A stretch of DNA of 64,000 nucleotides from Anaerolineaceae bacterium UBA1415 (GCA_002305635.1 DBPR01000011.1:7000-70999), one strand, 5' to 3'; positions 45,573 through 54,688 are shown, counted from the first letter of the stretch. Notes: generated from the letters alone by a model not told the origin. Translations and numbers: made by a program.

Positions 45573-46505
45573 TCAGGCCGAAGGCCGGGAGTGATAGTGA
45601 ACGTGCACTGCCTGCAGAAAAGCGATCTCGGCGATGAGGCGTTTCTCGACCTCATCGGCAATGCTGTCACCTTCATTAACACTGATGTCACCATCGACCA
45701 GGATGCTCAAATTGATCACCAGATATTGGCCAAAGCGATGTGCCTGAATTTCCTCAATGCCTTTCAGGCCTGGCAGCTCTTCCAGGATACCGCGGACTTT
45801 TTTATCCAGTTCCTTGCCAGGGACGGTATCCATGAGAATATCGGTTGAATCCTGGAGGATGGAGATGCCCGACATCAGGAAGAAGACCGCCACAATCGCG
45901 CCTGCCAGTGGGTCGGCCCAGGCATAGCCAAGGCGCGCCATGAGCGTGCCGATGACAACCGCGGTAGCTGAGAGAATATCGTTGCGATGATCCAGAGCAA
46001 CGGCTTTAACAGTGGGGTTGTTGGTCTTTCTGCCGAGGATTCTGGTATAGATAAAAAGAAAACCCTTCAGAGCCACTGTGAAGAGGGCAACGTAAAGCGC
46101 CAGCGGGCCTGTCGAGGCCACTTCGGAGCGGCCCTGCAGCAGATCGACCAGGGATTGAATTGAATTCCAGAAGATGGTGAAGGCGGCCGTAATGATGAAA
46201 GCGCCAACCACCAGGGCTCCCACACTTTCGTATTGAGAATGACCGTAGGGATGATCGTCATCAGCGGGTTTGCGGGCGGCCCGGACAAAAAACGAGACTG
46301 CCAGATTGTAGACCACATCAGAAGACGAGTTGATACCATCCGCCAGAAGGGCAGAAGAATGTGCAAAAATTCCCACGATCGTTTTGAGCAGCGCCAGGAT
46401 CACGTTGGCTGTCAGCGCAAGCGTGATGGCGCGGGCACTGAGTTTTGATCGTTCGGCGTGACCAGTGATGACGCCGTCCTGATTGAGTTGATATTCTTCG
46501 GTCAT
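45573..46505 (-). CDS. Cation diffusion facilitator (CDF) transporter
   Basis: The 310-residue protein has six hydrophobic helices with the CDF metal motifs: HSSALLADGINSSSDVVYN in helix 2 and DHRNDILSATAVV in helix 5, followed by a C-terminal cytoplasmic domain with HVHYHSRPS. The helix-5 HxxxD site and the first DxxxD-like site suggest zinc, iron or manganese export. The ATG overlaps the trpS stop (ATGA), so it is translationally coupled to trpS. Confidence 0.9.
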   Translation of the reverse strand: MTEEYQLNQDGVITGHAERSKLSARAITLALTANVILALLKTIVGIFAHSSALLADGINSSSDVVYNLAVSFFVRAARKPADDDHPYGHSQYESVGALVVGAFIITAAFTIFWNSIQSLVDLLQGRSEVASTGPLALYVALFTVALKGFLFIYTRILGRKTNNPTVKAVALDHRNDILSATAVVIGTLMARLGYAWADPLAGAIVAVFFLMSGISILQDSTDILMDTVPGKELDKKVRGILEELPGLKGIEEIQAHRFGQYLVINLSILVDGDISVNEGDSIADEVEKRLIAEIAFLQAVHVHYHSRPSA

Positions 46506-47494
46506 CGGTCGATCCCAACCGCTTTTCGAACGCGGGCAAGCACGGGGCGGCCAAGTTCGCGAGCCTTTTCGGCGCCGGAGGTTAAGATCTGGTCAATTTC
46601 GTGCTTGTTTTCCATCAGATAGTTGAAGCGCTCCCGGGCGGGTTTGAAAGTCTCGATCATGTTTTCAAAAAGCTCCTGCTTTAGCGCGCCATAGGCCAGA
46701 CCACCCTGCAAGTAAAGCTGGCGCACTTCTTCCACGCGCTCTGGGGCTCCAAAATGTTGATATATCTGGAAAAGGTTGCAGGTATCAGGGTCTTTGGGGT
46801 CTTCCGGAGGGGTGCTATCGGTGACAATGCGCATCACCTGTTTGCGCAGGTCTTTCTCCGGGGCGAAAATGGGCAAAGTGTTGTTATAGCTTTTGCTCAT
46901 CTTGCGGCCGTCAATGCCGGGGATGACTTTTGTTGTCTCAGAATTAATCCCTTCGGGAATCTTGAGCGTTTTGCCGTAAATGCGGTTCAGGTTCTCGGCA
47001 ATATCGCGCGCGATCTCGACATGCTGATTTTGATCCTGTCCGACGGGAACAACATCCGAATTGTAAAGCAGGATATCGGCTGCCATTAAAATCGGATAGG
47101 TGTAAAGGCCCATGTTTACCCCGAAGTCGGGGTCATTTCCCGCTTCGGCATTCTTATCGAGCATGGCTTTGTAGGCATGGGCGCGATTCATCAGCCCCTT
47201 GGGCGTGACCGCGGAAAGGATGGTGGTCAGCTCGGGGATCTCAGGGATGTCGGACTGTCGGAAGAAGATCGCTTTCTCAGTATCAAGGCCAAAGACGATC
47301 CAGGCTGCGGCTACTTCGTAGATCTGCTCCTGTAATTGTTTGGGGGAAAAGTTGCTGTTAAGCGCGTGCAGGTCTGCGACAAAGTAGACACAAAAATATT
47401 GCTCGGTCAAGGTAAGGGCGGGTTTGATCGCTCCAAAATAGTTGCCGATATGGATGTTGCCGGTTGGTTTGATGCCAGTTAAAGAGATCTTCAT
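46502..47494 (-). CDS. trpS: Tryptophanyl-tRNA synthetase
   Basis: A class I aminoacyl-tRNA synthetase. The 330-residue chain has the HIGH-type NIHIGNYFGAI near the N-terminus and the KMSKS motif (GRKMSKSYNNTLPIF) near residue 195. The segment VPVGQDQNQHVEIARDIAENLN binds tryptophan. Length is normal. GGAG precedes the ATG. The downstream CDF gene overlaps it by 4 bases. Confidence 0.95.
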   Translation of the reverse strand: MKISLTGIKPTGNIHIGNYFGAIKPALTLTEQYFCVYFVADLHALNSNFSPKQLQEQIYEVAAAWIVFGLDTEKAIFFRQSDIPEIPELTTILSAVTPKGLMNRAHAYKAMLDKNAEAGNDPDFGVNMGLYTYPILMAADILLYNSDVVPVGQDQNQHVEIARDIAENLNRIYGKTLKIPEGINSETTKVIPGIDGRKMSKSYNNTLPIFAPEKDLRKQVMRIVTDSTPPEDPKDPDTCNLFQIYQHFGAPERVEEVRQLYLQGGLAYGALKQELFENMIETFKPARERFNYLMENKHEIDQILTSGAEKARELGRPVLARVRKAVGIDR

Positions 47495-47609
47495 GGTACT
47501 AACTCCAGTTATTGTATAAGTTAATTATACGCTATTCACATGTGGATGGAAAAAGATGGAGCAATACTTAGGATGGGTATTTGTATAGCTTTCGTCATCA
47601 GGCAGGCTT

Positions 47610-47720
47610 GGTCTTAAGCCTTCTCCACTGCTATGGATTTTTTTCATGGCTGTGGAGAAGGGGAACCACGAAGTTGTGGATGAGGAAAGCACCCTCTCCC
47701 ACAAAAAACGGAAGAGGGTG
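47610..47720 (-). repeat. CTCATCC-family repeat, minus orientation
   Basis: On the minus strand, CTCATCCACAACTTCGTGG TTCCCCTTCTCC follows the pattern of copies near 21712 and 41790: CTCATCC, a small stem, then CCCCTTCTCC. CCCTCTTCCG/GGGAGAGGG near 47690-47716 adds a further stem that could help end the C11 peptidase transcript. Confidence 0.55.
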
Positions 47721-47764
47721 GAAAAATGGATTTACAACTTACATGCAAGCTGCCGAAATGAGCC

Positions 47765-50314
47765 TTATCTCACCGTGATTTCGGTGTAGACCGGGGTGAC
47801 GTTGCCGTCGTGGTCGCTGATCAGAACGCCGACGAGGTACTGGCCGTCGGGCAGGTAGGCGGTTCCCCATTGGATCGGCTTCCCGGTAAAGGTGATTGTG
47901 TCACCGGTATGCGACGAGATGCCTTTCACCTTGCCGTTCTGGTCGAGGTCCATATAGCTCAGGCTGACGGTAAAGGTATCGCCAACCCTGGGCGTGATCT
48001 CGGAAGGCGCGCCTGTGGTGTCGCTGCCAACAAAGCCAAAGACCTGGAAGAGGCTTTCGCCTTTGAAGTGCAGTTGCGCTTTGCGGGTTTCGCCGGTATC
48101 GGCAAAGGTGTAGGTGCCGTCCACGGCATAGATCGCCTGGTCTGGGTCTGCGCCGTAACTGATCGGGTTGAAGAGCGCCAAAACCTCCTGGTCGCCATCG
48201 GTGATGGTGAAGGCCAGCGGCTCAAAGTCGAAATTCAGGCGGAACTGCTCGCCTTCGGGCCAGACGGGATAGTAGACACCGGCTTGTGAATCGGTTTGGG
48301 GGCTTTCGAGATAGTCCGTATCGGCGACCCAGATGCTGTTGCTGGCTTCATCGTACATGCCGGTGAAGAGGTAAATATAGCCGATATTATCACCGCTGAT
48401 GACGGCGCTCATCTCAGTATAATCACCCGGACTGACGGTGCTGGCGCTGCTGGTAATGCCGTCCGTGGTGATATTGCCCAGGCCGGGGATCTGACTGGCG
48501 CGCTCGACCACAACCGGCGCGGCGGCGGTTTTCTGGAACTGGCGGCCGGCGTAGTGATAAGCCAAAAAGTCGTCCCACAGGGAGTAATTGCTGAAACTAT
48601 CAGCAATTTTGGTGTAGGACTGCATACCAGTCGTCGGAGTTGAGTAAAGCTGCGAGTTTGGATAATAGATCGCGATGCCGGTCGAGCCGGGTTTGTTGGC
48701 TCCGTGCTTTTCGGCGATGATGGTCTGGTTGAGCGCGGCAATCACGCCTTCCGCGGCTGCGCGCACCTTGGCGTCCTTCGTGTTTTTGTAGATCAATTGA
48801 ACAAAGTGACCAAGGTCGATGAAGGAGGGCGGCACCTGACTGCCAAAGATCGAGGTATAAGACTGCGTGTAACCGCGCGCCTGAGCGACAAGGCGTTGAT
48901 CCAGGCCCTGCAGCTGATAGGCGAATTCGTTCAAGGCATCCACCAGAGCCTGGTAGTTTTGCAGGTCAACCGCTGTGAGGGTGATGTTTTGGCTCAGTTG
49001 TTGTTCCAGTTGGGCGGCGCTCATGCGGTTGACGAACCAGGAGCCGCCGCTGCTGTTTTGGGCCACGAAGTCCGCGCGCGCCTGATCATCCACGACGCGC
49101 TGATCCTGAGAGATGTAGCTTTCGACAATGTTTTTGGCCAGATCGGCAGTGGAGGTGTCGGGATCATAGGCCAAAAGGCTCAGGAAGGCGGAATACGCCC
49201 AGCCAACGCCCGGTTCGGTCTCCTCGGAGGCAACGGCGTACTTTGTGTAAGGGGCAAGGGCAGCATAAACTTCCATCTGGCTCATCAAACAGGCATCCAT
49301 GCCGATCAGCTCAAACTTGCCGATCCTGGTGTTGGCCTGAATGGCTTTGAGCGCGTCTTCGATCTCATTCAAATAGAGGATGTCGTCCTGCAGGGCAGAG
49401 GTGAGGGGCGCGTTGGAGCTGGTATCGCGCTGCCTGGGGGCCGGGTCAGACCAGCCGCCGGGCCAGCCCATGCCGTGATCGGACATGATCAGGACGTGCT
49501 TGTCAGCGGGATAGGCGCTGGATGCCCAGGAGACAAAATCGACCAGGGTCTGGGCCTGGCCCATGTTGACCTCGCCGAGATTCTCAATGAGTTCGGAGCC
49601 AACGCGGTTGAGGTCGTTATCGTAAGTAACCAGGTAGCGGCGGGTGGTGTGCCAGTCGCCATCGCCGCTGAAACCACCGCGGTAGCGGTCAAACTGGCTT
49701 ACGACGATGACCTGGTCGGTCGAGCCGATCATTTCAGCTTCATTGAAGTCAATGAAGATGTCCCGTTCCAGGGCATTGTCATCCGCGTTTTGGTAGAGCA
49801 TGACCAACCAGGTTTTTCCGGAGTTGTTGGAGGGAACCGCGGTTGGCCAGCGGGTGGCTGTCGGGGACTGCGGCTGGGCGTAGGCAGTGTCTTGTGTGGG
49901 CTGATAGGGATCGCTGCTCTCCATGGAAGGGAGTAGTGAGCCGCCGCCCTGGCAGGATCGGAAGATGAAAAACAGGATGATCAGGAGGATGAGGAGGCCG
50001 ATGATGCCGCCGCAGCTGCCGCGACGACGCGATGGGGCGCCAGAGCCGCCTCCGAGGAGGCTTCCCAGGCCGCCAGCCAGCCCACCCAATCCACCCAGGG
50101 GGCTGCCGCCGCCATAGGAACTGCCGCCAGAAGACGGAATTCCGGAAAACCCACCACCGCTGCCGGATGAGGGCGGTTTCATGCCGATGCCGCCGCCTGA
50201 GGAAGACGGACGGGGAGGCGCGTCCCGGCGCACAGGGCGCTCGGCCTGGTGGGTGGGTTTATTGCTGCTGCGCCTTCGGCGTTGGGCGTTAACTTCGGGG
50301 ATGTTTTCAGACAT
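47765..50314 (-). CDS. Membrane-anchored clostripain-type (C11) cysteine peptidase
   Basis: The 849-residue protein has an N-terminal cytoplasmic-looking region (1-100) rich in Gly, Ser, Pro and Arg, one transmembrane segment (about 103-118), a short spacer and then a C11 domain (about 165-540). The catalytic His is in IMSDHGMGW and Cys in GMDACLMSQ. The C-terminal 250 residues are beta-rich, with no known name. The lack of a normal signal peptide suggests a type II anchor with the peptidase outside the cell. I place the start at 50312-50314; the earlier frame lacks a good ribosome-binding site. C11 enzymes cut after basic residues. Confidence 0.85.
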   Translation of the reverse strand: MSENIPEVNAQRRRRSSNKPTHQAERPVRRDAPPRPSSSGGGIGMKPPSSGSGGGFSGIPSSGGSSYGGGSPLGGLGGLAGGLGSLLGGGSGAPSRRRGSCGGIIGLLILLIILFFIFRSCQGGGSLLPSMESSDPYQPTQDTAYAQPQSPTATRWPTAVPSNNSGKTWLVMLYQNADDNALERDIFIDFNEAEMIGSTDQVIVVSQFDRYRGGFSGDGDWHTTRRYLVTYDNDLNRVGSELIENLGEVNMGQAQTLVDFVSWASSAYPADKHVLIMSDHGMGWPGGWSDPAPRQRDTSSNAPLTSALQDDILYLNEIEDALKAIQANTRIGKFELIGMDACLMSQMEVYAALAPYTKYAVASEETEPGVGWAYSAFLSLLAYDPDTSTADLAKNIVESYISQDQRVVDDQARADFVAQNSSGGSWFVNRMSAAQLEQQLSQNITLTAVDLQNYQALVDALNEFAYQLQGLDQRLVAQARGYTQSYTSIFGSQVPPSFIDLGHFVQLIYKNTKDAKVRAAAEGVIAALNQTIIAEKHGANKPGSTGIAIYYPNSQLYSTPTTGMQSYTKIADSFSNYSLWDDFLAYHYAGRQFQKTAAAPVVVERASQIPGLGNITTDGITSSASTVSPGDYTEMSAVISGDNIGYIYLFTGMYDEASNSIWVADTDYLESPQTDSQAGVYYPVWPEGEQFRLNFDFEPLAFTITDGDQEVLALFNPISYGADPDQAIYAVDGTYTFADTGETRKAQLHFKGESLFQVFGFVGSDTTGAPSEITPRVGDTFTVSLSYMDLDQNGKVKGISSHTGDTITFTGKPIQWGTAYLPDGQYLVGVLISDHDGNVTPVYTEITVR

Positions 50315-50520
50315 GATCACGTTCCATTCTTTTTTACTAAATACGAACAATTGATGGGTTAAGTTCCTGGGTAAATTTTAACCGACTTTGAGGAAGTTGG
50401 GATTGAGTCCTGGCAGAATCAGAGTTCTGGTTTGTTACCTGATCTTTAGACATCGTCAGTGATGCAACGAACTGTAAAACCAGACCAAACATTTTTCTAA
50501 AACGCTCGCAATTGCCTTGA

Positions 50521-50556
50521 GAAAACACCTGATGCTCAAACCGGGCATCAGGTGTA
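50521..50556 (-). terminator. Terminator of the SPFH gene (minus strand)
   Basis: ACACCTGATGC and GCATCAGGTGT pair perfectly around an eight-base loop; on the minus strand the stem is followed by TTTTCTC. Confidence 0.8.
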
Positions 50557-50578
50557 AGGAATGTCATAGAAAAATCTT

Positions 50579-51439
50579 TTACGGCTGCTCGAAGACGGGG
50601 CCGTTCATATAGCGGCTGACGTCGATCATGGGGCTGACGCTGCCCATGACGGAGGGTAAAACGCCGTTCCATTTGGTCAGGAAGAGGTATTGCAGGTACT
50701 CTTCGGTCAGCGCGCCGGTGTCTTTGAGCGCTTTTTGGGCGTCAGCCTGACCCTGCGCCTGGGCGATGACGGTTTGGGCGTCGATCTCAGCCTGGGCGAG
50801 CTTTTGCTTGGAGGTCTCGACCTGCTGCTGGGCGACCTGTTTGGCTTCGATCGCGTTTTGATATTCTTCGGAGAAGTCAAAATTAACAATGTTGAAATTC
50901 TCGACCACAATATAGTATGGTTCGAGCTGTTTGGTCAGTTCTTCTTCCGCCATCATGCGGACTTCATCGCGCTTGGTGATCAGTTCTTCAGCAGAAAACT
51001 GAGCGGTTACCGCTTTGAAAGTGTTTTGAATGGCCGGGGCGACGATGATCTCAGCATAGTTGGAGCCAACATTCTGGTAGACCTCCTGAGCGCGGTTGCC
51101 ATCAAGATGATAGTTGACCGCGATCAGCGATGTGACCACCTGCAGGTTTTCGGACATGGCAGTGGCTGCAACCTCATCCTTTTGGGTACGGATGCTCAGG
51201 GGAACGACCTTTTCGATAAAGGGCAGCTTGAAGTTGATGCCTGGATAGGCGACGCGATTGATCGCGCCAAAGCGAGTGACGATGCCGATATTGCCGGCCT
51301 CGACCTCATAGACGCCCGAAAAAACGATGGCCAAAATAAATAATACGCCCAAGATGACCAGGAAGAACCTGGGCTTGGTTTTAATATTCCTGAAATTTGC
51401 TTTTTCGCTGGATTCTGTTGTAAATTTTCCATCAAACAT
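50579..51439 (-). CDS. SPFH/band 7 (prohibitin-like) membrane protein
   Basis: The 286-residue protein has one N-terminal transmembrane helix (about 25-45), then the SPFH domain: EAGNIGIVTRFGAINRVAYPGINFKLPF and RTQKDEVAATAMSENLQVVTSLIAVNYHLD. A long coiled coil follows (about 205-255, EAKQVAQQQVETSKQKLAQAEIDAQ). Such proteins form ring-like scaffolds in the membrane and modulate proteases such as FtsH. The end (VSPMIDVSRYMNGPVFEQP) is typical of a prohibitin-type subgroup. It is monocistronic. Confidence 0.9.
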   Translation of the reverse strand: MFDGKFTTESSEKANFRNIKTKPRFFLVILGVLFILAIVFSGVYEVEAGNIGIVTRFGAINRVAYPGINFKLPFIEKVVPLSIRTQKDEVAATAMSENLQVVTSLIAVNYHLDGNRAQEVYQNVGSNYAEIIVAPAIQNTFKAVTAQFSAEELITKRDEVRMMAEEELTKQLEPYYIVVENFNIVNFDFSEEYQNAIEAKQVAQQQVETSKQKLAQAEIDAQTVIAQAQGQADAQKALKDTGALTEEYLQYLFLTKWNGVLPSVMGSVSPMIDVSRYMNGPVFEQP

Positions 51440-51582
51440 GTTTCACCTCATTTCTATAAAACCATTAAAACAGAAAAATGTAAGAGCAAGCTTAGATTAT
51501 ATAAGGTCAATATGTGTAAATGGAAAACGAACATTTTTTTCAATCCGACGTTTCCTTTTTTGATTCTACAGTATCGTTGGAA

Positions 51583-51625
51583 ATCGGATTGAAAATGTTC
51601 CGTTTAGGGGACATTTTCAATACTC
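51583..51625. repeat. REP-like palindrome with degenerate foot
   Basis: AATCGGATTG is followed by AAAATGTTCC...GGGGACATTTT and CAATACTC. The stem ATTGAAAATGT/ACATTTTCAAT is intact but the outer foot is decayed. A second decayed half element (TTTTTCAATCCGACGTTTCC) lies just upstream. Confidence 0.65.
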
Positions 51626-51746
51626 ATTCGGGTATCTTGTCACGACCTTGTATCCAACTGACCTGTAGGGGAGACACCTGTGCCCGTAAGGGTATTCCAT
51701 GGTCTCCCGTATGCGGCATGGTCACCCGTAAGCGTCCGGGCGTGTA

Positions 51747-51802
51747 GTAGGTCGAGATTGAAGATGTGCGGTTTTTCCCGCACATCTTCAATCCGACATC
51801 CA
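51747..51802 (+). repeat. REP-like palindrome, plus orientation
   Basis: GTAGGTCGAGATTG and CAATCCGACATCC are the constant base. The tip AAGATGTGCGG / CCGCACATCTT is a perfect palindrome specific to this locus. The total paired arm is about 15 bases plus the outer GTCG/CGAC. Confidence 0.85.
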
Positions 51803-51904
51803 GGTACAAGGTACTACCGTTTTTTCTCCCTTTGTCTATATAGATGAAACGAAGATCCATACTCAAATTGATCCCTTTGATGTTACTTGGTAAAAGTATT
51901 GTGA

Positions 51905-51955
51905 ACGTCGGATTGAAAAATACCCCTGAGGGGCATTTTTCAATCTCGACCTACT
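51905..51955 (-). repeat. REP-like palindrome, minus orientation
   Basis: CGTCGGATTG and CAATCTCGACCTAC form the constant base. The tip reads AAAAATACCCC-TGA-GGGGCATTTTT, with one A-C mismatch. Confidence 0.85.
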
Positions 51956-52207
51956 AACACAAGTTCAAACATGGTCAGGAAAACACATTTCGCCATCCGC
52001 ATAGATAGGAGCCCATGTAGGGATCTTGCTCTCTTATGCTGTAATTCAAATACAAAATCCAGCCTACGTGTATTAAGACGGGGGACGTACCCAGAGGGCA
52101 TTTTGGGAGGCTCCCCCTTCACGAAATGGCTCGGGTAAGAATTTCTGCATAACTTGAAATGGCATAAATTGATATCAGCTTGAACAATCCTTGTTACAAT
52201 TAGCCTC

Positions 52208-53428
52208 GTGAAAACTGTAAAGTCTGAAATAATTAACGAAAACCCATCAACAATTGAAGAGGCCGAAGCAGACGAATTCAGCACGCGCCATGTTGGTTCG
52301 GTTGCGCTGGCGCACGGCGTGCATGATCTGTACGCGGGCTTTTTGCCGCCATTTTTGCCAATCCTGATCGAAAAGTACGGCTTCAGCAATCTGATAGGGG
52401 GCTCCCTGACGCTGTTCTACTCGATGCCCTCCCTTCTGCAGCCAATTTTCGGTTCTCTGGCAGATCAACACAATTTGCGGGTGTTTGTCAGCCTGGCTCC
52501 TCTTGTCACCGGCCTGATGATGACGCTTTTGGGCGTGGTACCCTCATCGATCATTCTGATCGGTTTGTTGATCGTGGCTGGCACGAGTTCGGCAGCGCTG
52601 CACGCGATCGGCCCGGCACTCAACAGCAAACATGCTGGAAAAAAGCTTGGCAGGGGAATGAGCTTTTGGGTCAACGCGGGGTCTTTTGGTTACGCACTTG
52701 GGTCGCTGATCTTTGTTTCGGCGTATGACCTTTTAGGCCTGGAACGCCTGCCATTGATGGCGGTTTTGGGCGCTGTGGTTTCGGTTTTGGTCTGGAACTG
52801 GCTCAGAGACGCCGATACGCGCGCGCAGGGCGCGCGGACCGAAAAGGCAAAGCCCAGGGACTGGTCAAAGATCATCCGGGTGATGGCGCCAGTGGCTTTC
52901 ATCATCGCGACGCGGGCACTGATGATCTCAATTCTTTCAACCTATTTCCCGGCTTTTTTGCTGGAATTGGGCGCGAACACTTTTCTTTCCGGGGCCGGTT
53001 TGACCTTGATCTTTATTGCGGGCGTGGTGGGGTCTTTTGTTGCTGGCAGTTTGAGTGACCGATTCAGTCGGCTGGGCATTCTGGCGATCGCCACCATCTC
53101 GCAAACAGCCTGCATGTTGATATTCCTGCAAACGAAGGGATGGCTGCAGATCCTGGTTTTGATCCTGATCGGTTTTTTTGAGGTAGCGGCAGTCCCTGTG
53201 TTTATGGCGCATGTACAGGAAGGATTTCGTGAAGAGCGGGCATTTATCAATGGCCTGTTTCTCTCGCTCAACTTTGTTGGCTCGGCCCTGGCGGTTCCGC
53301 TGGTGGGCAGGCTGGCCGATATGTATAGCTACAAAATGGCTTTTTTGGTTTCGAGCTGGATGCTGCCGCTGGGTTTGCTCGGTCTGGTCTGGATGCGCTT
53401 TGTGTCTGATAAAAAAACGGGAGTTTAG
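52208..53428 (+). CDS. MFS transporter (fosmidomycin-resistance-like)
   Basis: The 406-residue protein has twelve hydrophobic helices. The opening VALAHGVHDLYAGFLPPFLPILIEKYGFSN is typical of the Fsr-like group of major-facilitator exporters, and FGSLADQHNLR is the helix 2-3 loop motif. The substrate is unknown; drug or small-molecule export is likely. It starts with GTG, has no Shine-Dalgarno sequence and follows a TACAAT by 7 bases, so it is probably leaderless. The stop codon lies inside the loop of its terminator hairpin. Confidence 0.87.
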   Translation: MKTVKSEIINENPSTIEEAEADEFSTRHVGSVALAHGVHDLYAGFLPPFLPILIEKYGFSNLIGGSLTLFYSMPSLLQPIFGSLADQHNLRVFVSLAPLVTGLMMTLLGVVPSSIILIGLLIVAGTSSAALHAIGPALNSKHAGKKLGRGMSFWVNAGSFGYALGSLIFVSAYDLLGLERLPLMAVLGAVVSVLVWNWLRDADTRAQGARTEKAKPRDWSKIIRVMAPVAFIIATRALMISILSTYFPAFLLELGANTFLSGAGLTLIFIAGVVGSFVAGSLSDRFSRLGILAIATISQTACMLIFLQTKGWLQILVLILIGFFEVAAVPVFMAHVQEGFREERAFINGLFLSLNFVGSALAVPLVGRLADMYSYKMAFLVSSWMLPLGLLGLVWMRFVSDKKTGV

Positions 53429-53440
53429 CTCCCGTTTTTA
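53413..53440. terminator. Bidirectional terminator containing the MFS stop codon
   Basis: AAAACGGGAG-TTTAG-CTCCCGTTTT: a perfect 10-bp stem whose loop holds the TAG stop codon of the MFS gene (53426-53428). A and T tracts on either side make it work for the convergent lipoprotein gene too. Confidence 0.88.
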
Positions 53441-53455
53441 ATCAGATTTTTTCTC

Positions 53456-54445
53456 CTATTCAATAGGATAAGGGTTGGTTGACAGAAGCACGCAGCGAAA
53501 GCCGAGGTCTGGTCCGCTGTAGAAACTGAGGTCGTAAGCACGGCTGGCAGCCTGAAGGCTGAGCCAGTTGCCTGACCAACCCCCCCCGCGGACTACATAT
53601 TCGCTGCCGGTTTCCGGGCCAGTCGGATTGTCCGTTGGGCTTTCGGCATAATAGTTGGGAGAATAATAGTCCGCGACCCATTCCCAGACATTGCCAGCCA
53701 TGTCCATAAGGCCAAAATAACTTACGCCACCGGGGTATGAGCCGATCGGGGTCGTATCGCCGACACAGGAGGTGCCATTGGCGTTATTGAAGCTGTTCGC
53801 GTAGCTGCAATCCGGGCTTTGATCGCCCCAGGGGTAGAGGTTGCCTTCAGGTCCGCGCGCTGCGTATTCCCATTCAGCTTCGGTTGGCAGCCTGCCGCCA
53901 ATAAAGGCGCAATAATTTTGCGCGTCCTGATAGCTCACATGGACGACCGGATAGTTGGCGTAGGCAGGATTGTTGTAGTAATCAGTGCGGGTTTTGGAAC
54001 CACCAGAGCGGGGTGAGGAGCAGGCTTCGGCTTCGACGCAGGTCTGATACCGGGCGTTGGTCACTTCGTAGACGCCGATCGAGTATTCGCCAAGCCGGAC
54101 TTCATGTTGCGGTTGATTGGTGGTTGAGCAGGGCTGATTGGCGTTGTTTTCAGGGTCGCAGCCCATCAGGAAGCTGCCAGCAGGGATGAGGATGAAAGCA
54201 TCAGGATCAATTTCGCCCGCGGGTCCTGGTATGGGCGCGTTGGTGGGCAGGGGCATGCGCGTTGGCTGGGGAATGTCAGTCGGGGTTTCAGTCAGCGCGG
54301 TCGTCGGAGCGATGGTTGGAAGATCGGTAGGGGTTTGGGTGGAATTGAAGATGGTCAAACTCCTGGTTGTCTCCGGCGGCGGGCTAAGGAGCGGCTCACA
54401 GGCGACCAGGAGAAAGAGGCTAAGGATGAGCAATATTCGTTTCAT
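53456..54445 (-). CDS. Lipoprotein with FGE-sulfatase (SUMF1) domain
   Basis: The 329-residue protein starts with a lipoprotein signal ending in LLVAC (about Cys16). A Thr/Pro-rich spacer follows (TPTDLPTIAPTTALTETPTD). The rest is an FGE/SUMF1-type domain: FILIPAGSFLMGCDPENN, GEYSIGVYEVTNARY, GRLPTEAEWEYAARGPEGNLYPWGD and VRGGGWSGNWLSLQAASR. It lacks an evident sulfatase partner, so it may be one of the many non-catalytic or ligand-binding FGE-like proteins. The ATG at 54443-54445 has AAGGA upstream; eight more codons in frame are not used. Confidence 0.87.
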   Translation of the reverse strand: MKRILLILSLFLLVACEPLLSPPPETTRSLTIFNSTQTPTDLPTIAPTTALTETPTDIPQPTRMPLPTNAPIPGPAGEIDPDAFILIPAGSFLMGCDPENNANQPCSTTNQPQHEVRLGEYSIGVYEVTNARYQTCVEAEACSSPRSGGSKTRTDYYNNPAYANYPVVHVSYQDAQNYCAFIGGRLPTEAEWEYAARGPEGNLYPWGDQSPDCSYANSFNNANGTSCVGDTTPIGSYPGGVSYFGLMDMAGNVWEWVADYYSPNYYAESPTDNPTGPETGSEYVVRGGGWSGNWLSLQAASRAYDLSFYSGPDLGFRCVLLSTNPYPIE

Positions 54446-54659
54446 TGTGATTCCTTTATTTTTTGGCACAAATGCGGCAAAGCAAGTGTGGAAAAGACTA
54501 ATGGAGTTTCATCAATTATACAAGAGATGAGTTAAAGTTACTGTTTCACATTTCCCTATAATCTAAAAGAACTCTATCAAAGAGAGGTTGCTGTGAAGAT
54601 ACGCCTTGACATAATTTAATCATTTCTCCTGACCTGTGAGTTTTTGTTTCATCGAGTTT

Positions 54660-54688
54660 TTGACAACATGCCTTTTATCTGGCATAAT
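54660..54688 (+). promoter_or_regulatory. Strong promoter of the ATPase operon
   Basis: A perfect TTGACA (54660-54665) and CATAAT (54683-54688) are 17 bases apart. The predicted transcript begins near 54695, about 50 bases before atpD. Confidence 0.75.

Larger units (their letters stand above)
51440..52207. other. Repeat-rich intergenic region
   Basis: No gene is seen in these 768 bases. It holds at least four REP-like palindromes (51483-51550 decayed, 51583-51625, 51747-51802, 51905-51955), a GTGCCCGTAAGGGTATTCC motif near 51679, and GTACCCAGAGGGCATT near 52088. A TACAAT at 52195-52200 ends 7 bases before the GTG of the MFS gene and is its likely -10. Confidence 0.65.

Noticed and set aside
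48704..49936. 410-residue plus-strand open frame
   Set aside because: It is antisense to the C11 peptidase gene, which has catalytic motifs and a sensible start. The frame is a GC-skew shadow.
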